Source: Lineus longissimus
Taxonomy: Eukaryota; Nemertea; Pilidiophora; Heteronemertea; Lineidae
Length of the DNA stretch: 64,000 bases
NCBI RefSeq assembly: GCF_910592395.1
Contig: NC_088317.1
Span: forward strand, 18,338,039-18,402,038
Direction of reading: 5' to 3'
Positions 47,058 to 59,034 of this stretch are shown here, piece after piece. The notes beneath the pieces are model-generated. The model was given only the letters and a program-made list of their open reading frames with translations, was not told where the DNA came from and searched no databases. The stretch's first letter is position 1. Every line of letters starts with the position of its first letter. The position numbers and the translations under genes were made by a program.

Positions 47058-47238
47058 ACTCTGCTCAAAACGAAGAAACATCATCAACCCCCAAAACATT
47101 TTGGCTTTGAAAATTTTTCTGAATTTGAACCTATGCATTTTGTCCCCGTATTTTTAACTTCACTAACGCGACCACCCCGGTAACTCGACCATTTAATCTC
47201 GGTCCAATGATTGGTCGTGTAACCGGGGTTCCACTGTA
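47058..47238 (-). repeat. CAGTGGAACCCCGG-family element, reverse copy with a single body unit
   Basis: Read on the minus strand from 47238 it starts TACAGTGGAACCCCGG, continues through a pair of inverted CGACC/GGTCG words and GTGGTCGCGTTAGTGAA, then GGGGACAAAATGCAT. The body with GAAAAATTTTCAAAG and TTGATGATGTTTCTTC follows. It is collinear with 15448-15667. It lacks the tandem expansion of the tail seen there, so it is closer to the presumed basic unit of about 180 bp. Confidence 0.72.
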
Positions 47239-49074
47239 AAGGCTATGTTCAAATATTGCCTCAACTATCAAGTAACTTTTGAAAACTAAATTAAAACTTT
47301 TTATTAAACTTCTTTGAATGTTGCTTGTGATACCCTTTCTGTTGATCAACACTTTCCATATCTATATTTCCATACCATGATTTCACTTGCTACTGCCTTG
47401 ATAAATAATAGCGTGTGCATTTGTGTCAAATGTCATTTCCAGTCAAAAATGATTAAACAACAAGTCATTGCCCTGAAAAAAACCGACCTTCCCTCTGGGA
47501 CAAAAAATTCTCGCTCCAAATTCACTTATACCAAGTTTTTTTTTTCAATGACTTTAAATTCCTTGTGATTGATACATGATGGCATTCTTATCCACGGGTA
47601 ATTTCATTATACACGGTAGATTGCACCAGGATGCAATGCCGATCGCGATATTTTGACATGTTCAGTTGCCAAGCCAAGGTCGTTATGGTCGACTGCATCT
47701 GTCCAGGCACCAATTAGCACTTGCTCATTTTGATTGGATAATTAAGGAGCAGATGGAGTGATTCCCATGCTACCTTTGTGTTGTTGGCTTTGACATACTT
47801 GTGTCCCATCTCGGAGAAGCTTGTTACCAATTATATTTGCTGGTAGATTCGAAATGTGGTACCAGTATTGGCTACAGGCAATCTTCCTATACATGCATCA
47901 GAATAGGGATGTTTAAGAGTTGGGATTAGTTTAACTCATGTCTCATCTCCTGGTTTGTAGGAAGGTCGATGGAATAACTGCCTAATTCCCAAGCTTGACT
48001 TATTCCATTGACCTTATTGATGTTAAACTTCCTAAGTCACACCAATAGGAGGCCGCATCCCACTCAAGAGTCTTCACGTTGACATGGCTCTACCACAGGT
48101 TGCAGTGGTAAGAATCGCTCGTTTAAATACAAGAAAATAAAAAAGTAAAACATAGTTTGCTGAACATGCTGAAGGGGCTGTTTTTGATCCTAGTATCTGC
48201 TGCAGTTTTAAAATGTAAAAGAAAATTACACATTTTTTTTCTGTCAACGTGTCTAAGGAAACATGAGAAGATTGATGTGAATGCCGATGGGGAAATGTAG
48301 GATATGTTTCAGAAAAATTTAAACTGTGCGGCTTTGATTGGAGGCAAAAATGTGAAAACCTTTGATACTGAACCATCATTTCAGCAAAAGAATTATGCAA
48401 CTGAGTGAAAATCTATTTTCTTTCTAAAGTTGTTATGCGAACGACTCTCTCAAATGAGTGGAATTTTATTTCAAGAGCTCAAACTAACCTTAAGGAGACT
48501 TGAGAGTGCAGAGAATCGGCTGTCAATTTTGGAAGAAAACATCATCATTAAAATACTCATTCGTACTTTTTGTTTGTATTTATCAGTTGTGTCTTTCCCC
48601 ACTATTCACTCCAAATGTCATTACTGCTAGGATATTTCCCAGTGCCGAATTTTCTGGTTGAAAGGGTTAATTAGTTGGAAATGAAGCTGCATCCTTAATA
48701 CATTCCAGGGATCGTTAAAGTGTTCCCTTATTAGTGAACCTGACCTTCGCTTCAGGCTTGGATCGTTAGCGTTATCCAGTGTGAAGGAGCTAGCATGGCT
48801 TATACGGCGGGTTCATTAAAAAGGAACCCTCCGGCGTATAACTATATTGGGTTTACAAGGGTATCCTATCCATGGCACATGCCATGCTTGATCCCTTATT
48901 GGTTAGATTAGCATGTACAATACTTCACGGATCATTCACTGGGAAACTTATAGGACATGAATTTTGTGGCAGCAGTTAGGGTTCGACAACCAACCGCTTC
49001 AGTTGGCACAAAGTATAGAAGTAAAAAAACAGTCAAACTCAGACTTCATTGTTCAGTTTGAGGTGTTTTCGAAT

Positions 49075-49225
49075 GGAAATTGATACCTCACTGTGGGTAA
49101 ACGTTGCCTCACCAAACATCAGTCGGCTGGAGCCCTGGTTGGCGCCTCAGTTTCGACCATCATATTTGCTCCACGCTTGCAGTGTTTGGTGAGACAACCG
49201 ATTCCACAGTTTAGTATCAATTCCC
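49075..49225. mobile_element. Small foldback (MITE-like) element
   Basis: The left arm (49075-49120) reads GGAAATTGATAC..CTCACTGTGG..GTTGCCTCACCAAACA. The right arm (49180-49225), on the other strand, reads GGGAATTGATAC..AAACTGTGG..GTTGTCTCACCAAACA. The arms are about 75-80 percent alike by eye over 46 bp, around a 59-bp centre. No coding capacity and no clear target duplication. Confidence 0.45.
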
Positions 49226-52200
49226 TAATTTAAAAATTCAACTTCAAATTCTAATGACCGACCTCACTAACTGTGCGTAAACCTGTCTCTAGCTGTTAAA
49301 CGTCGCCCCAAGAAACATTTCGTTCATGACACGATTTCATTCTATAGAGTTACACGGTTGAACACCTCTTGAAATGGCATCATCTGGTCCTGGGGCATTC
49401 GACCATAAATCACGGAAAGGTCTCGTGCTCCAATCACACAATGTGATTGAAAATTCCTGTCATCAGCGCCTGGTGTTTGTTTCACGCCTCATCGATGGAT
49501 CGGGTAGTGTATTAATGTAGTGTCTGTGTATGATATTTGTGCGATTTTAGCACACTTGGGTTGAAATGAAAAGTATTTATGTTTGAATCGAAATAGCAAG
49601 AAACGCTATAACCTAAACCGAGCTATTTTTGGTTCAAAGCGCTTTACATTCATTCCCAATCCCCACCCTAATCCAGAAACCTTTCTGTAGAAGGAGTGCA
49701 CATAATACTTTACTCACTTGGCCATTTGAGGCTAGTTGAAATTACAGCATTAGGTCACTCAATCACCCATCCTCAGTTTAACAGTAGTATCCGTGATGGG
49801 CCGAATACACCAACCGCAACTGCATAAAGGAAATTCCTTCACGGGATGGATGGTTTGACGTCTCTCATACCTGGGAGTATGATACATACATACAGAGCGA
49901 TACTGGCCTAGCTTCAAACCAATTTCAATGACCCTCTGATTATAGGTCAGAGTCGAATGTTGCTCTTGACCAGCGCCTAATGTACCCTCCACTCCCACGG
50001 GTTAAGATAGAAACTTCTATCAAGATCAATTTCACTCGAAGAAACATCCCGACCAGTCCATCTAAATCCACTCGAATCTAATCTTCACCCACTTAGGACT
50101 TGATGTGCTTTCCAATTTCTTCCAGTCTCTCGCATTACCGAGTATAACATGATTTGACCCGTCTTCGCTGGCGGTCCATTAAGCGGTTTAATCAGACACC
50201 GAAGATTTCTCACAATTTCCTTGAGACATGTGATTGTTATCGCCCCCTAACATTTCGATTGATTTGCCCTTTGAAGTCTGGCCCTGAATTACGGCGAGCT
50301 CTAAGTATCAAAAGTACTTGCCAAATGGGGTTGAAAATTTCCTCTCCCACACGCAGCCAATCTCTGACCTTGCTGAAAGGCACCTCCTACCATACTTAGT
50401 TTTCATGAAAGTTGGAAAGCATGGGTTTCACAGACCTTGGTTTAATTTGATGTAAGTTATTGGCTCGCTACAATTACTGACCACAAAGCACTGTTACAGT
50501 TAAACACTCCTCTAGCACGTTAAGTGTTTTCTGATGCAGATAGATTCGTGCCTAACTGATGTTCACCTCACCCCCCCCCCCCTGGAGTTTTATCTCTCTT
50601 AATTGCCAAGGAGCAGTAAAAGAGACACTTGTTTATTGTTTTATTAGAAATATCAGAAATGGTAGGCCGAATGACAGAAAAACCAATTCGTTTAAAGATG
50701 CTGACCTCAGTTCCGAAATCGATATTTGTTATTTAGTCACTGACAGAAAACTCACCAATAAGATTATAAAAACTGTCATTATGTTGACAGGAAAAATATG
50801 GATACCCAATCTCAACTTTAAATGGTCATACATGTTCAGTGATAAAGCTTTCATGATTTATGGTTACCCAATTAACCTTGTCCATTGGAATACAGTGGCC
50901 GTAAATTCGCGATGAAAAATTGCAGTCGAGTGAACTTAAGCCCAAAAGGCTTAAACTTCCATTCATCATCAGATCTTACCGAGAATATTAATCACCAATA
51001 AGGTGATATATTTGTGTTACGAAATATGTATGAGGGCTGCAGAATGTCGTATTGTGTTTGGTTCAATCGTTGTCAGTCTACACGAGATGTTTCGTGCCAA
51101 CTACATTACGTTCCTTGCCAAGCTCTTGGTCTCATCACCTGGCCTTTGCAAAGTGCATGGTATTGGTACATGTATAGTGAGTGCAATGGTCTATGTTAAT
51201 CTGAAGTCCAAAATGTTAGTCCTGATTGCTTCTACGTCTCCGTACATGGGTAGTGAGTGCAATGATATCTGTACTTCTCCACATAGCTTCTTCTTCTTCT
51301 GCATTCTCAGATGGTAAGTTTTGCTCCCGAACCCATTGACAAGAACTAACTGCTTTATAATAGCGAGGTTCTTCAGTTTGCTATTTGCGATGTTTCTCGA
51401 TTGATGTTTGGTTCGAGTAACTAAAGCCTGTACAACAATAGGTTCTCTTCGCTGGGTTGTTCTCCTTTACTTAGTTGACAATGCTGCACTACCTCGCTAC
51501 AACTTGGAAACAATACTTCTTCTGGGACTGATGGGAATGGTTGCGGTGCCCCACAGAGTCCAACAGCCCGGTTAGGAATGTACCAATTGTTACTCCAGAG
51601 TTCACTCGATTCAGCCAAGATGTCACCAAGTACGTCTTTTGTTCCATCATTCAATCTCGGAAATTAACAATGTTTACACAGAATCAATATTGAGTTGTAG
51701 ATGCTGGTATAAGGTTCACACTATGCTACATGGGACAATCGCTCAGTTGTGTTAACTAATTTCAGCTTATCCGATAATAGTTTGTGTGTAGACGTTTTTG
51801 AGTTGTTCAGCGTGCGCCATGGGAGTCTGCAATGGAAGAAGGTGCAATAGCTATTACGTTTGTTGTAGTTTTGTAATGGTGATGGTATATAAGGTAGTGA
51901 TGTCTTGCCAGTGTCGATTATAGCAGTTACTACAGACCAATCCAAAATTAGCCTTGTCCAGCACCTCTTGCTTGTGACCCTCTGTGTCTCATGTGTTTAA
52001 TGTTGTTCTGACATGACATCTTTTGAATAACGATATAGCATCTTGTCACATCAAGTCAAACACTTGCCAAATGATAAAAAGTGAGCTTAACTATTAGATT
52101 ACCAAGGCGAGATGAGACATGTTTCTTTAATACGGCTTAGAGTGTAGTGTGGAAAATTTCAGTGCAGTCGATGAGTTTTGTAGTGGCCATGGGGTCAAAT

Positions 52201-53249
52201 GAGCTGACAGGACATGTAAATCCACAAGCCCGAAACACAAAAATATTCATAATCTAAATAATGTCGGTGAACTGTAATATAAACTGGTCATTTACGGCCA
52301 TTTCAATATGTGATGGACAAACCCATCTCAATTAGGAATGGCATTACTGTCCCACAGAGCGTAAAGGTCCTTTTAGACGCAGTCAGATTATTGGTAAAAT
52401 TATTCATGGAGCCCGATGAGTTGCACCCGAATATGTCCCAAATTGAAAGTGCGATCCTAGTGTTCTAGTTTTATAGCGGTTTTGATGTCTGAACGTGATA
52501 TTCCATTGACGCCATTCAGCTAGCCGTAGTAATGCTTCCGATGTTTTATGTTATTTTCCTGATATCCCCAACCAGTATCATGCAGTATTGGTCATTAAAT
52601 GGCTATGGTCGCTTTATATCGCACTTCATTTCCTGACTAGACGGTGTCATTGTCTGAAAAATGTGAATCTATATAGCTAGCGCTATAATCTGGTTTCATG
52701 ATCACATAGCTATAACATAGCTATTTGTGACTTGTTTGAGCTCACTGATGAGGTTTCTGAGGTGATCGAAAGTTCCAATCAGATTTTTCATTCTTCAATT
52801 CTGTTCGGTATTTTTTTGTCGTCCTTGGCGCTTCTGACACTGAGATCCTTCCTATAGAGGGCGAAAAAACTCTTTTAACCTTGGTTGCTTTAACCCATCA
52901 GACTTGCACATCTTCCCTAATCATGTATAAATGTCGCAGAGACGGCATCTAAAACTGACGTATAAGCCAGTAGCTCGCCAAATCTGCGCACAACCATTAT
53001 GGGCCCAAGTCACATGGCTTGACCACAATAATCAGGGACTGCGACGTACCGTACCCTCAAGTGCTCTGAAAACAAGAATCAGACACTCCTCACCTCTAAT
53101 GCGAGGAAGATTCCCTGCGTATTTTTCTAGCACCCTGTCCCATGCATACCTTATTTACTGCCTCTGATCATGATCAAAATCTCGGAATGCTGCACATAGA
53201 ATGAATCTGCGTCACTCGCTCTATCCACAACTTTCTTGTCACCAATTTT
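49226..53249. other. Non-coding stretch
   Basis: C12 tract at 50571, a TTC tract at 51284-51300 feeding CAG ATG GTAAGT, and no supported exons. Open frames up to 118 codons look random. Confidence 0.4.
50571..50582 (+). repeat. C12 homopolymer
   Basis: Twelve C in a row in unique sequence. Confidence 0.8.
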
Positions 53250-53475
53250 CAGTGGCTAAATGGCTTGGAATGTCAAACAGTATAACAAGTTCATCACACT
53301 TGCAGGGAATTTAAGGCCCGACATAACTTTTTTAAGATGTTGTCTTGAAACATTTTACGGCTGCTGTAGCATACTGGCAAGTTTTTTGCCTCTGATGCAA
53401 CTGAACTTCAGTGGTCAAACCTGCTTGCAATGTTAGACCTATAAACGAGTTTTTCATCCCTGCAGGGAATTTAAG
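53250..53475. repeat. 160-bp duplication, diverged
   Basis: CAGTGGCTAAATGGCTTGGAATG at 53250 matches CAGTGGTCAAACCTGCTTGC at 53409, and the shared segments both end with TGCAGGGAATTTAAG (53301-53315 and 53461-53475). Between them each unit keeps TATAACAAGTT / TATAAACGAGTT and a TCATC word. Confidence 0.5.
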
Positions 53476-56400
53476 TGAGTCCAAACATCAGTCGAATTCC
53501 AAGGACGATGCTTAAAAACGAGTTGATTGCTTCCAAGCAAACATTAAGACAATCATACAGCGCTAAGTAATTAGGAGCTCACACACGACTGGGCCCGCAG
53601 GAAACATTCATCATGATGGAACGCGACGGGGAGAGAGTTTCCTCTACCGGCCCAGGATGATCGCCCGGGTTCAATGTACACACAGTCATTATGGATTATG
53701 ACCAAATGGAACTGGGTGGAACATGTTGACAGATTGAAGGAATCAATAAACAGCGGGAGGTCTTTACCAAAGCGTTAGCCGCCGATATCAAAGTTCTCTG
53801 TCAATGTCCGATAAGAGGGTTGGACATTTGGTTATGGATTGTCAAGTGGTCGTCTGGTGAAAAAAAGTGATGGATTAGGGTGGTTTGGAGTGGTGGGGAT
53901 GAAACGTGTTTTCTTCTGGTGGAGTGGTAACGAACTCACTCTTGGAAGGCGACAGCTTGGGATCGTAGTCGTCATATCCTTGGTTGGTTAATCATGTCGA
54001 GTCACGTCACTTGTTCTTGTTGCCAAGGGGGTAGGGGGACATGTCGAGACTGGCTAACACCTGAGTCAGTTGTTGGTGTTATAATCCTCCACCCACATAT
54101 CGGGGTATTTTATAGCACACAGTTCCGAAATGAATGCAACAGCTTTTCTCAGTGGCAGACATGTTCAAACGCCTCAACCACCCTACCAGCATCCCGGTTT
54201 TGATTCGTAATACAAGCACTCGATCATCGGATGGTTTATAGCCGTGTCAATGGATTTGAGAGATTAGCGCAAACTCGCGACATTATGCTAAAGATTATGC
54301 ATGTTCTAGACAGGGCTATTTGAAGAATCGACGACCTCGAAGTAAAATGTTAAACGGGACGCAGTATCAGATCCCCGAGTGATGGGACGTAATCGAGAAA
54401 TGCCAAAATCTCATGAAATTGGTCTCGGTAGATTGATCGCTATTGGAAAACTATTATATGGCGGTACCGTATTTGTGCCAGACGCCATTTAATCGGATAT
54501 TTTGTTGGGGACCGTTAGGTGTAAGCCGTGATGGTGTGTAATTTTATCCATGGGATTTTTAGTTTGATCAATGTGTTCTAATGGGTTGTTTGGTGTATGG
54601 ATCAAAGCATTATTTTATTGCAAAAATCTCCATATTCTGTTTCATATTCTGTTTCATTTTTAGTGTCTTATGTCTTTCTGGTAGGTTAGTTGTCGATATT
54701 GGAAAAAACATCTGCCGTCCACACACAGGGTTTCAACCTAACATTTTCAAACATTGCAAACCACTGAGGTCATGTGGACCTGTCTGAAATATGTCCGATA
54801 CAGCTTCTTGTTCCTCTTTTTACACCATTGCGTCAACATGGTCAATAAACGGCAGATATGTCAGTCGAAAAGGTCGCCTCTGGCCATGGGATGCTGCACT
54901 GTGTCCACAATTCTTCGGGAGTCAAACATTTAAATGAAGCCGAAGCAGAACTATAATTCTTAAGGTCATTTAATGAGAAATGTCACAGTCGCTATGCCTA
55001 TAATTCTTGTAGCAAACAGACAAAATAGGGGAGCTCCTCTTTGACTTCAAACCCATCTCCGCACCGAGTCCCAAGATAGAATGCGATTCTAATTACTTTG
55101 ATATATCTTTTTGTGTCGAAAGTCTAAATATGCCATGAGGGATCGAATGATTGACTGTGAGCCATGTCAGGCGAGCTCTCCGGTCTTTTACAAGCGCCTA
55201 GAAATTAAACTAATGAGACTCGTGAGATTTGGACGCATTGCTATGTCCTTCTCGTTAATTGGCTGACGACTTTCTGTCTTCCGTGATGTTGTCTTCTGGT
55301 GGATGGATCGGGTGTCGGTATTTACACGAGATAATGTGCTGTAGACATAGAAAGACGAGTTGGTTTCAAGTTGATCCACTGGACCAATGCTGAGGGGCTC
55401 TCAAGAATGTTTTGAAAGTGAAACAATACTAGAACTAAGTGGAAGTCACTTTATTGCAAAATCAGGACAGGGTCCTTTCAAACGGTCCATCAAAACAGGC
55501 CCCCCAAGGACGTGCACAGGAGCAGATGCCTGTGTTTGAAGTCGGTCGAGGCCCTCTCTCTATTAAACAATGTTAAACTGCAACCGAGGTCAGTAGAGGC
55601 CACCCCGAAATGGACCATCTAAGCAAAAAGAGAAGAAACTTTATCAGTCTCGATCTCAGACACTCTCCCTCTTCCATGGAGCTGTGACAAAAGTCAGTTG
55701 ATGCCAGCCCCTCATAAATCATCTAAGCAACATGGGTAGAAATCCATCAGTTTGAGTCTCGGACGCAAGTACATAGTTGCCACTCCTCCACAGACCATCT
55801 AAACAACAAGAGTAGAACCTCGATCAGTCTGTTTCTCATACCCAGTCTGTAGAGTCCGGAGAGGCTCAACCTCGATGGAGTTTTGACCAAAGTCAGGCGA
55901 TGCCAACCCTCCATAAGGCAGCTCCTCCATTGAGCTGGGAGAAGTCAGTTGACACCACCCCTCCGTCGACCATCCAAGCAATAAAAGTAAAAATTCGATC
56001 AGTCTGTGTCTCAGACTCCAGAGATGTCTGCAAGTACCTTCCGTGCGAGACTTCAATTATAGCTAACTTCTAATTGATCCTTGAGGGCCACAGAGCTGTT
56101 CAACGCAAGGAAGAACCTTGATGCGTTTTCAAGTCTTGTTGCCGTTAACTCATTTGCTTTAAGACGTGAAACAAATTTTTTAAATCCCAAGTTTTTCATA
56201 TTCTTAACAGCTCTTATACCAATTTTAGATTAGAGAATCCATACTTGCTTATCATAAGAAAAGTTTTCTGTTGTTTTCTTTTTAGGTAGGACACATGCAT
56301 CTTTTCTTGAGACTCCTTGGTGTCAAGTCATGAAAGAATTTGCTGTTTACCAAATATTGCCAAAACACAAGGAAAATGAGGCTGTCCTCTATTAATCATT

Positions 56401-58250
56401 ATGTTGTCCTACAGGGCAGTGTTTAGCTCTAATACAGGACCCTGTGGCCTATTTTGCTCATGTCATATCTCGCTTAATATTGGTCTGTTTGACTTGAAAC
56501 CATAAGGAAATGGAGGAGACATACACCCAGTGGAGATGTGTTTGGCGCACCTTCTATGTCTGAAAAGAAGTCTGGGGAGGGTTGGAATCGAGCAGCAGCC
56601 TCGACTCCAACTACACGACTTTTCAGTCATTTGTTCAGACGTCAGCGAGGAGTTAACATTTGATCTCAGATTTCAAGACTAGCCTCGCATGTTTTGTTAC
56701 TTTAGTCCTTTGGCGTTTGCATACTGTGATATATCATCAGTTTCTTTGGACTCAAACAAGTTCAGTATATGTCTTTAGACATGTCACACCCAGCTGTCAA
56801 TTCCTGATTTCGCTCTCAAGTTTTAGACTTTAGGGTAGCAGTGTTATTGACATGTTGTTAAGTGTATGTCATCCATATCAAGATCAAAAAGCAACATTTT
56901 GAAAAAAAGTAGGAAAATTGAATTATTGATCAATTGAATATCTAGACATTTTTGTAATTGGATGAAAAATCACAGTTTGCATGGATTTTTTGTTTATATC
57001 TGTGGCTGTTTTAGCGGCTGTTGGGCCGAGAAAAGATATGAGTACAGGGGTTGTGCCATGCAGGGGTGCAACTGTTTTTTTGGAGAATACTTTTCTGTTT
57101 CTTTTATCACGAATACTTCTTAATTGGCGAAGAGACACCCACTATTTCAATGATGCACTTTCAGACCTCAGCTCATCTCCTCTCGTCTGAATTGTCTCTT
57201 CAAATAGCCACACGGATGTCCAGTTGCCATTTCATGCGGGGTTTATAATCAGTTTATAGTGTACTTTCCTAACGACCTTGGGACGAAAATCATCCACTCT
57301 ATACGAGTACAATTACTTACACATTACTTACAAACTGATGGACTAGAATGTGTGCTGCCTTCATCCAAGTCAAGCTGGAATACTCTACATCTTGAACTGC
57401 CTCCTACATGAATAAATCCCATTGATAGTTAACCTACACAAAGCGACTTTATCCTGCGTCTTTCTTATTACCCAGAGTGCACCTGCTACTGCGCTCGTAC
57501 CCTTTTCTATTGTCGTTGATGTCCTCTCCTTCGGGAATAGGATGAAAAGAATGCTCGGTCTTCCCGACCGGGCGCGCGTACCGAGGGGTTTTGATCTTAT
57601 TGAAGAAGACTGTTGTCAGTGTCTTCTTCTTAGATCAGTGTAATCGAAAAATAGCATTTCTGTCTGATTGATCTGTTCTCAATACAAAGGTATGTCTGGG
57701 TCCCTTATTGAAATCCCCCTCCCCTGGGAACCTCATGAAATATGGTGTTTACGAACCACAAGTTCGCATACCCAGAGGATCAATAGGGAGCGTGGGTGAA
57801 AGGTACCGATTTCAGAGTTTAAAACTGCTTTGGACTCTGAATCATTGTAAGAAGATCAGGTTATGGGGAAGTTATGTTTTGAACACCAGACGAAAGCTGC
57901 ACGATATTCAGCCTTCTCCATCAACTCGACAAGGCCACTTCCGAACTTACTGCTTTCATTCATGGCCAAAGACAAAACTGGCAGTTTGGAAAACTTGCGT
58001 TTTTAGGTCCAATAAACTTTCGATCACGTGGCAAATCATTGTGTTTGACGTCATGGGATACGTCAGGCAGGCCGTACCTTGAACGTAACGTGTCTATCAT
58101 GTCTGATGTAACCCAAACAAACTCATTGGCTAGTTCCACTGCTAACTGTAATAAAGCAAGCGGCAATGATTACTGTATGTTAGTGCAAGGTGCACTAGCA
58201 TCGTAAGGTATTGGCAAACTGTCATAGAATGCCATTAACAAATGACAACA
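53476..58250. other. Non-coding apart from the tandem block at 55600
   Basis: An AG/GT site with a long pyrimidine tract at 56285/56286 is noted in findings. Nothing else recognised. Confidence 0.4.
55600..56045. repeat. Diverged tandem repeat block
   Basis: A motif GACCATCTAAGCAACAAGAG ... GATCAGTCTG..TCTCAGAC recurs at about 55612, 55718, 55793 and 55967. It is interleaved with copies of CTCCATGGAGCTG and AAAGTCAGTTGATGCCA. Unit spacing is irregular (75-175 bp), so it is an old higher-order array with deletions. A minus-strand frame of 85 codons crosses it but follows the repeat rather than a protein. Confidence 0.6.
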
Positions 58251-58277
58251 CATCCACTCACATCCACTCACATCCAC
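58251..58277 (+). repeat. 10-bp tandem repeat CATCCACTCA, 2.7 units
   Basis: CATCCACTCA is repeated at 58251 and 58261 with a partial third copy. It ends 7 bp before the TTAA that flanks the element starting at 58289. Confidence 0.75.
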
Positions 58278-58288
58278 GTGTTACTTAA

Positions 58289-59034
58289 AGCTGACATGCA
58301 TGCATAAAAACTAACGGCCAAGTTAGAAAACACAAACACCCGACCACCATACGATCAACTGTACTTGAAACTTGATAGACACTCCTTGACTGCACAGACG
58401 ACACAGGTCACAGAGACGCTCGCGTGTAAAGAAAAAATGAAAAAATATTCCCTGAGCGGGTTCGAACTCAAGACCTTCGCCACTTGATCTTTGCCGTCTT
58501 ACCCACAATACCATGAAGATGTTGTTGGAAATGAATATACTTTTCATGTACATGTATACAAGTTTGACAGAATGGCGTCTTTTGTGCCATCTGTACCATT
58601 TTTGGTTTCAAAGTGGCTTTTAAAATGTGTCCTTTTACAATATTGGCAAAGTGAATTCATAAGATATATAATCAGGAGATGAACATGACACCCTGTGATG
58701 ATTATAGGAGCACACAGCTATTTTTTTAGTTTTAAAGATGCAAAACAATTTCCCGCTTTGCTTGTATCAAAACCATGCGTGTATTGAGGAACTGTCTGAT
58801 GAGGTGGCATTCGATTTCAAACGATGGTCGTGCGTGGTCGCAATGGCCACTTATGCTCATGTCTGTGCACAGCAGCCAGCGCCCTGTTGGTGAATACGGT
58901 AGCGCCACTGCGGCCTGTTGGTAGTATATCTGAGGGCGTTTGAAACATGGCTGACCGGTCGTTCAAAACATGGCGTATGGGCGTAAGAGTTTTCTAACTT
59001 GGCCGTTGGGGTTTTTCATGCATGCATGTTAGCT
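58289..59034. mobile_element. 746-bp non-autonomous element with 43-46 bp inverted repeats, flanked by TTAA
   Basis: The left repeat (58289-58331) begins AGCTGACATGCATGCAT and includes ACGGCCAAGTTAGAAAAC. The right repeat (58989-59034) read on the other strand begins AGCTAACATGCATGCAT and includes the same AACGGCCAAGTTAGAAAAC. TTAA precedes the left end (58285-58288) and follows the right end (59035-59038), as expected of piggyBac-type insertion. However, the termini do not show the usual CCC start of that group, and TTAA could also be part of the repeat. No transposase frame is present. The interior contains a tRNA-like segment on the minus strand. Confidence 0.62.
58445..58515 (-). repeat. 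tRNA-like segment (SINE head or tRNA relic) inside the TTAA element
   Basis: The minus strand reads TGGTATTGTGGGTAAGACGG (A-box-like) and, about 30 bases on, CTTGAGTTCGAACCCGC, an excellent B box. The T-stem does not pair around TTCGAAC and no acceptor stem forms, so this is not an intact tRNA gene. The spacing of the boxes is that of a tRNA-derived RNA polymerase III promoter, as in SINE heads. Confidence 0.45.

Noticed and set aside
50559-50915. 118-codon plus-strand frame
   Set aside because: It starts on a C homopolymer coding Pro and shows no domain or splice context.
57708-58082. 124-codon plus-strand frame
   Set aside because: No leader, domain or splice-site pair; basic composition without pattern.
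58445-58515. Functional tRNA gene
   Set aside because: The A and B boxes are good, but the T-stem and acceptor stem do not pair, and it lies inside a transposon-like element.
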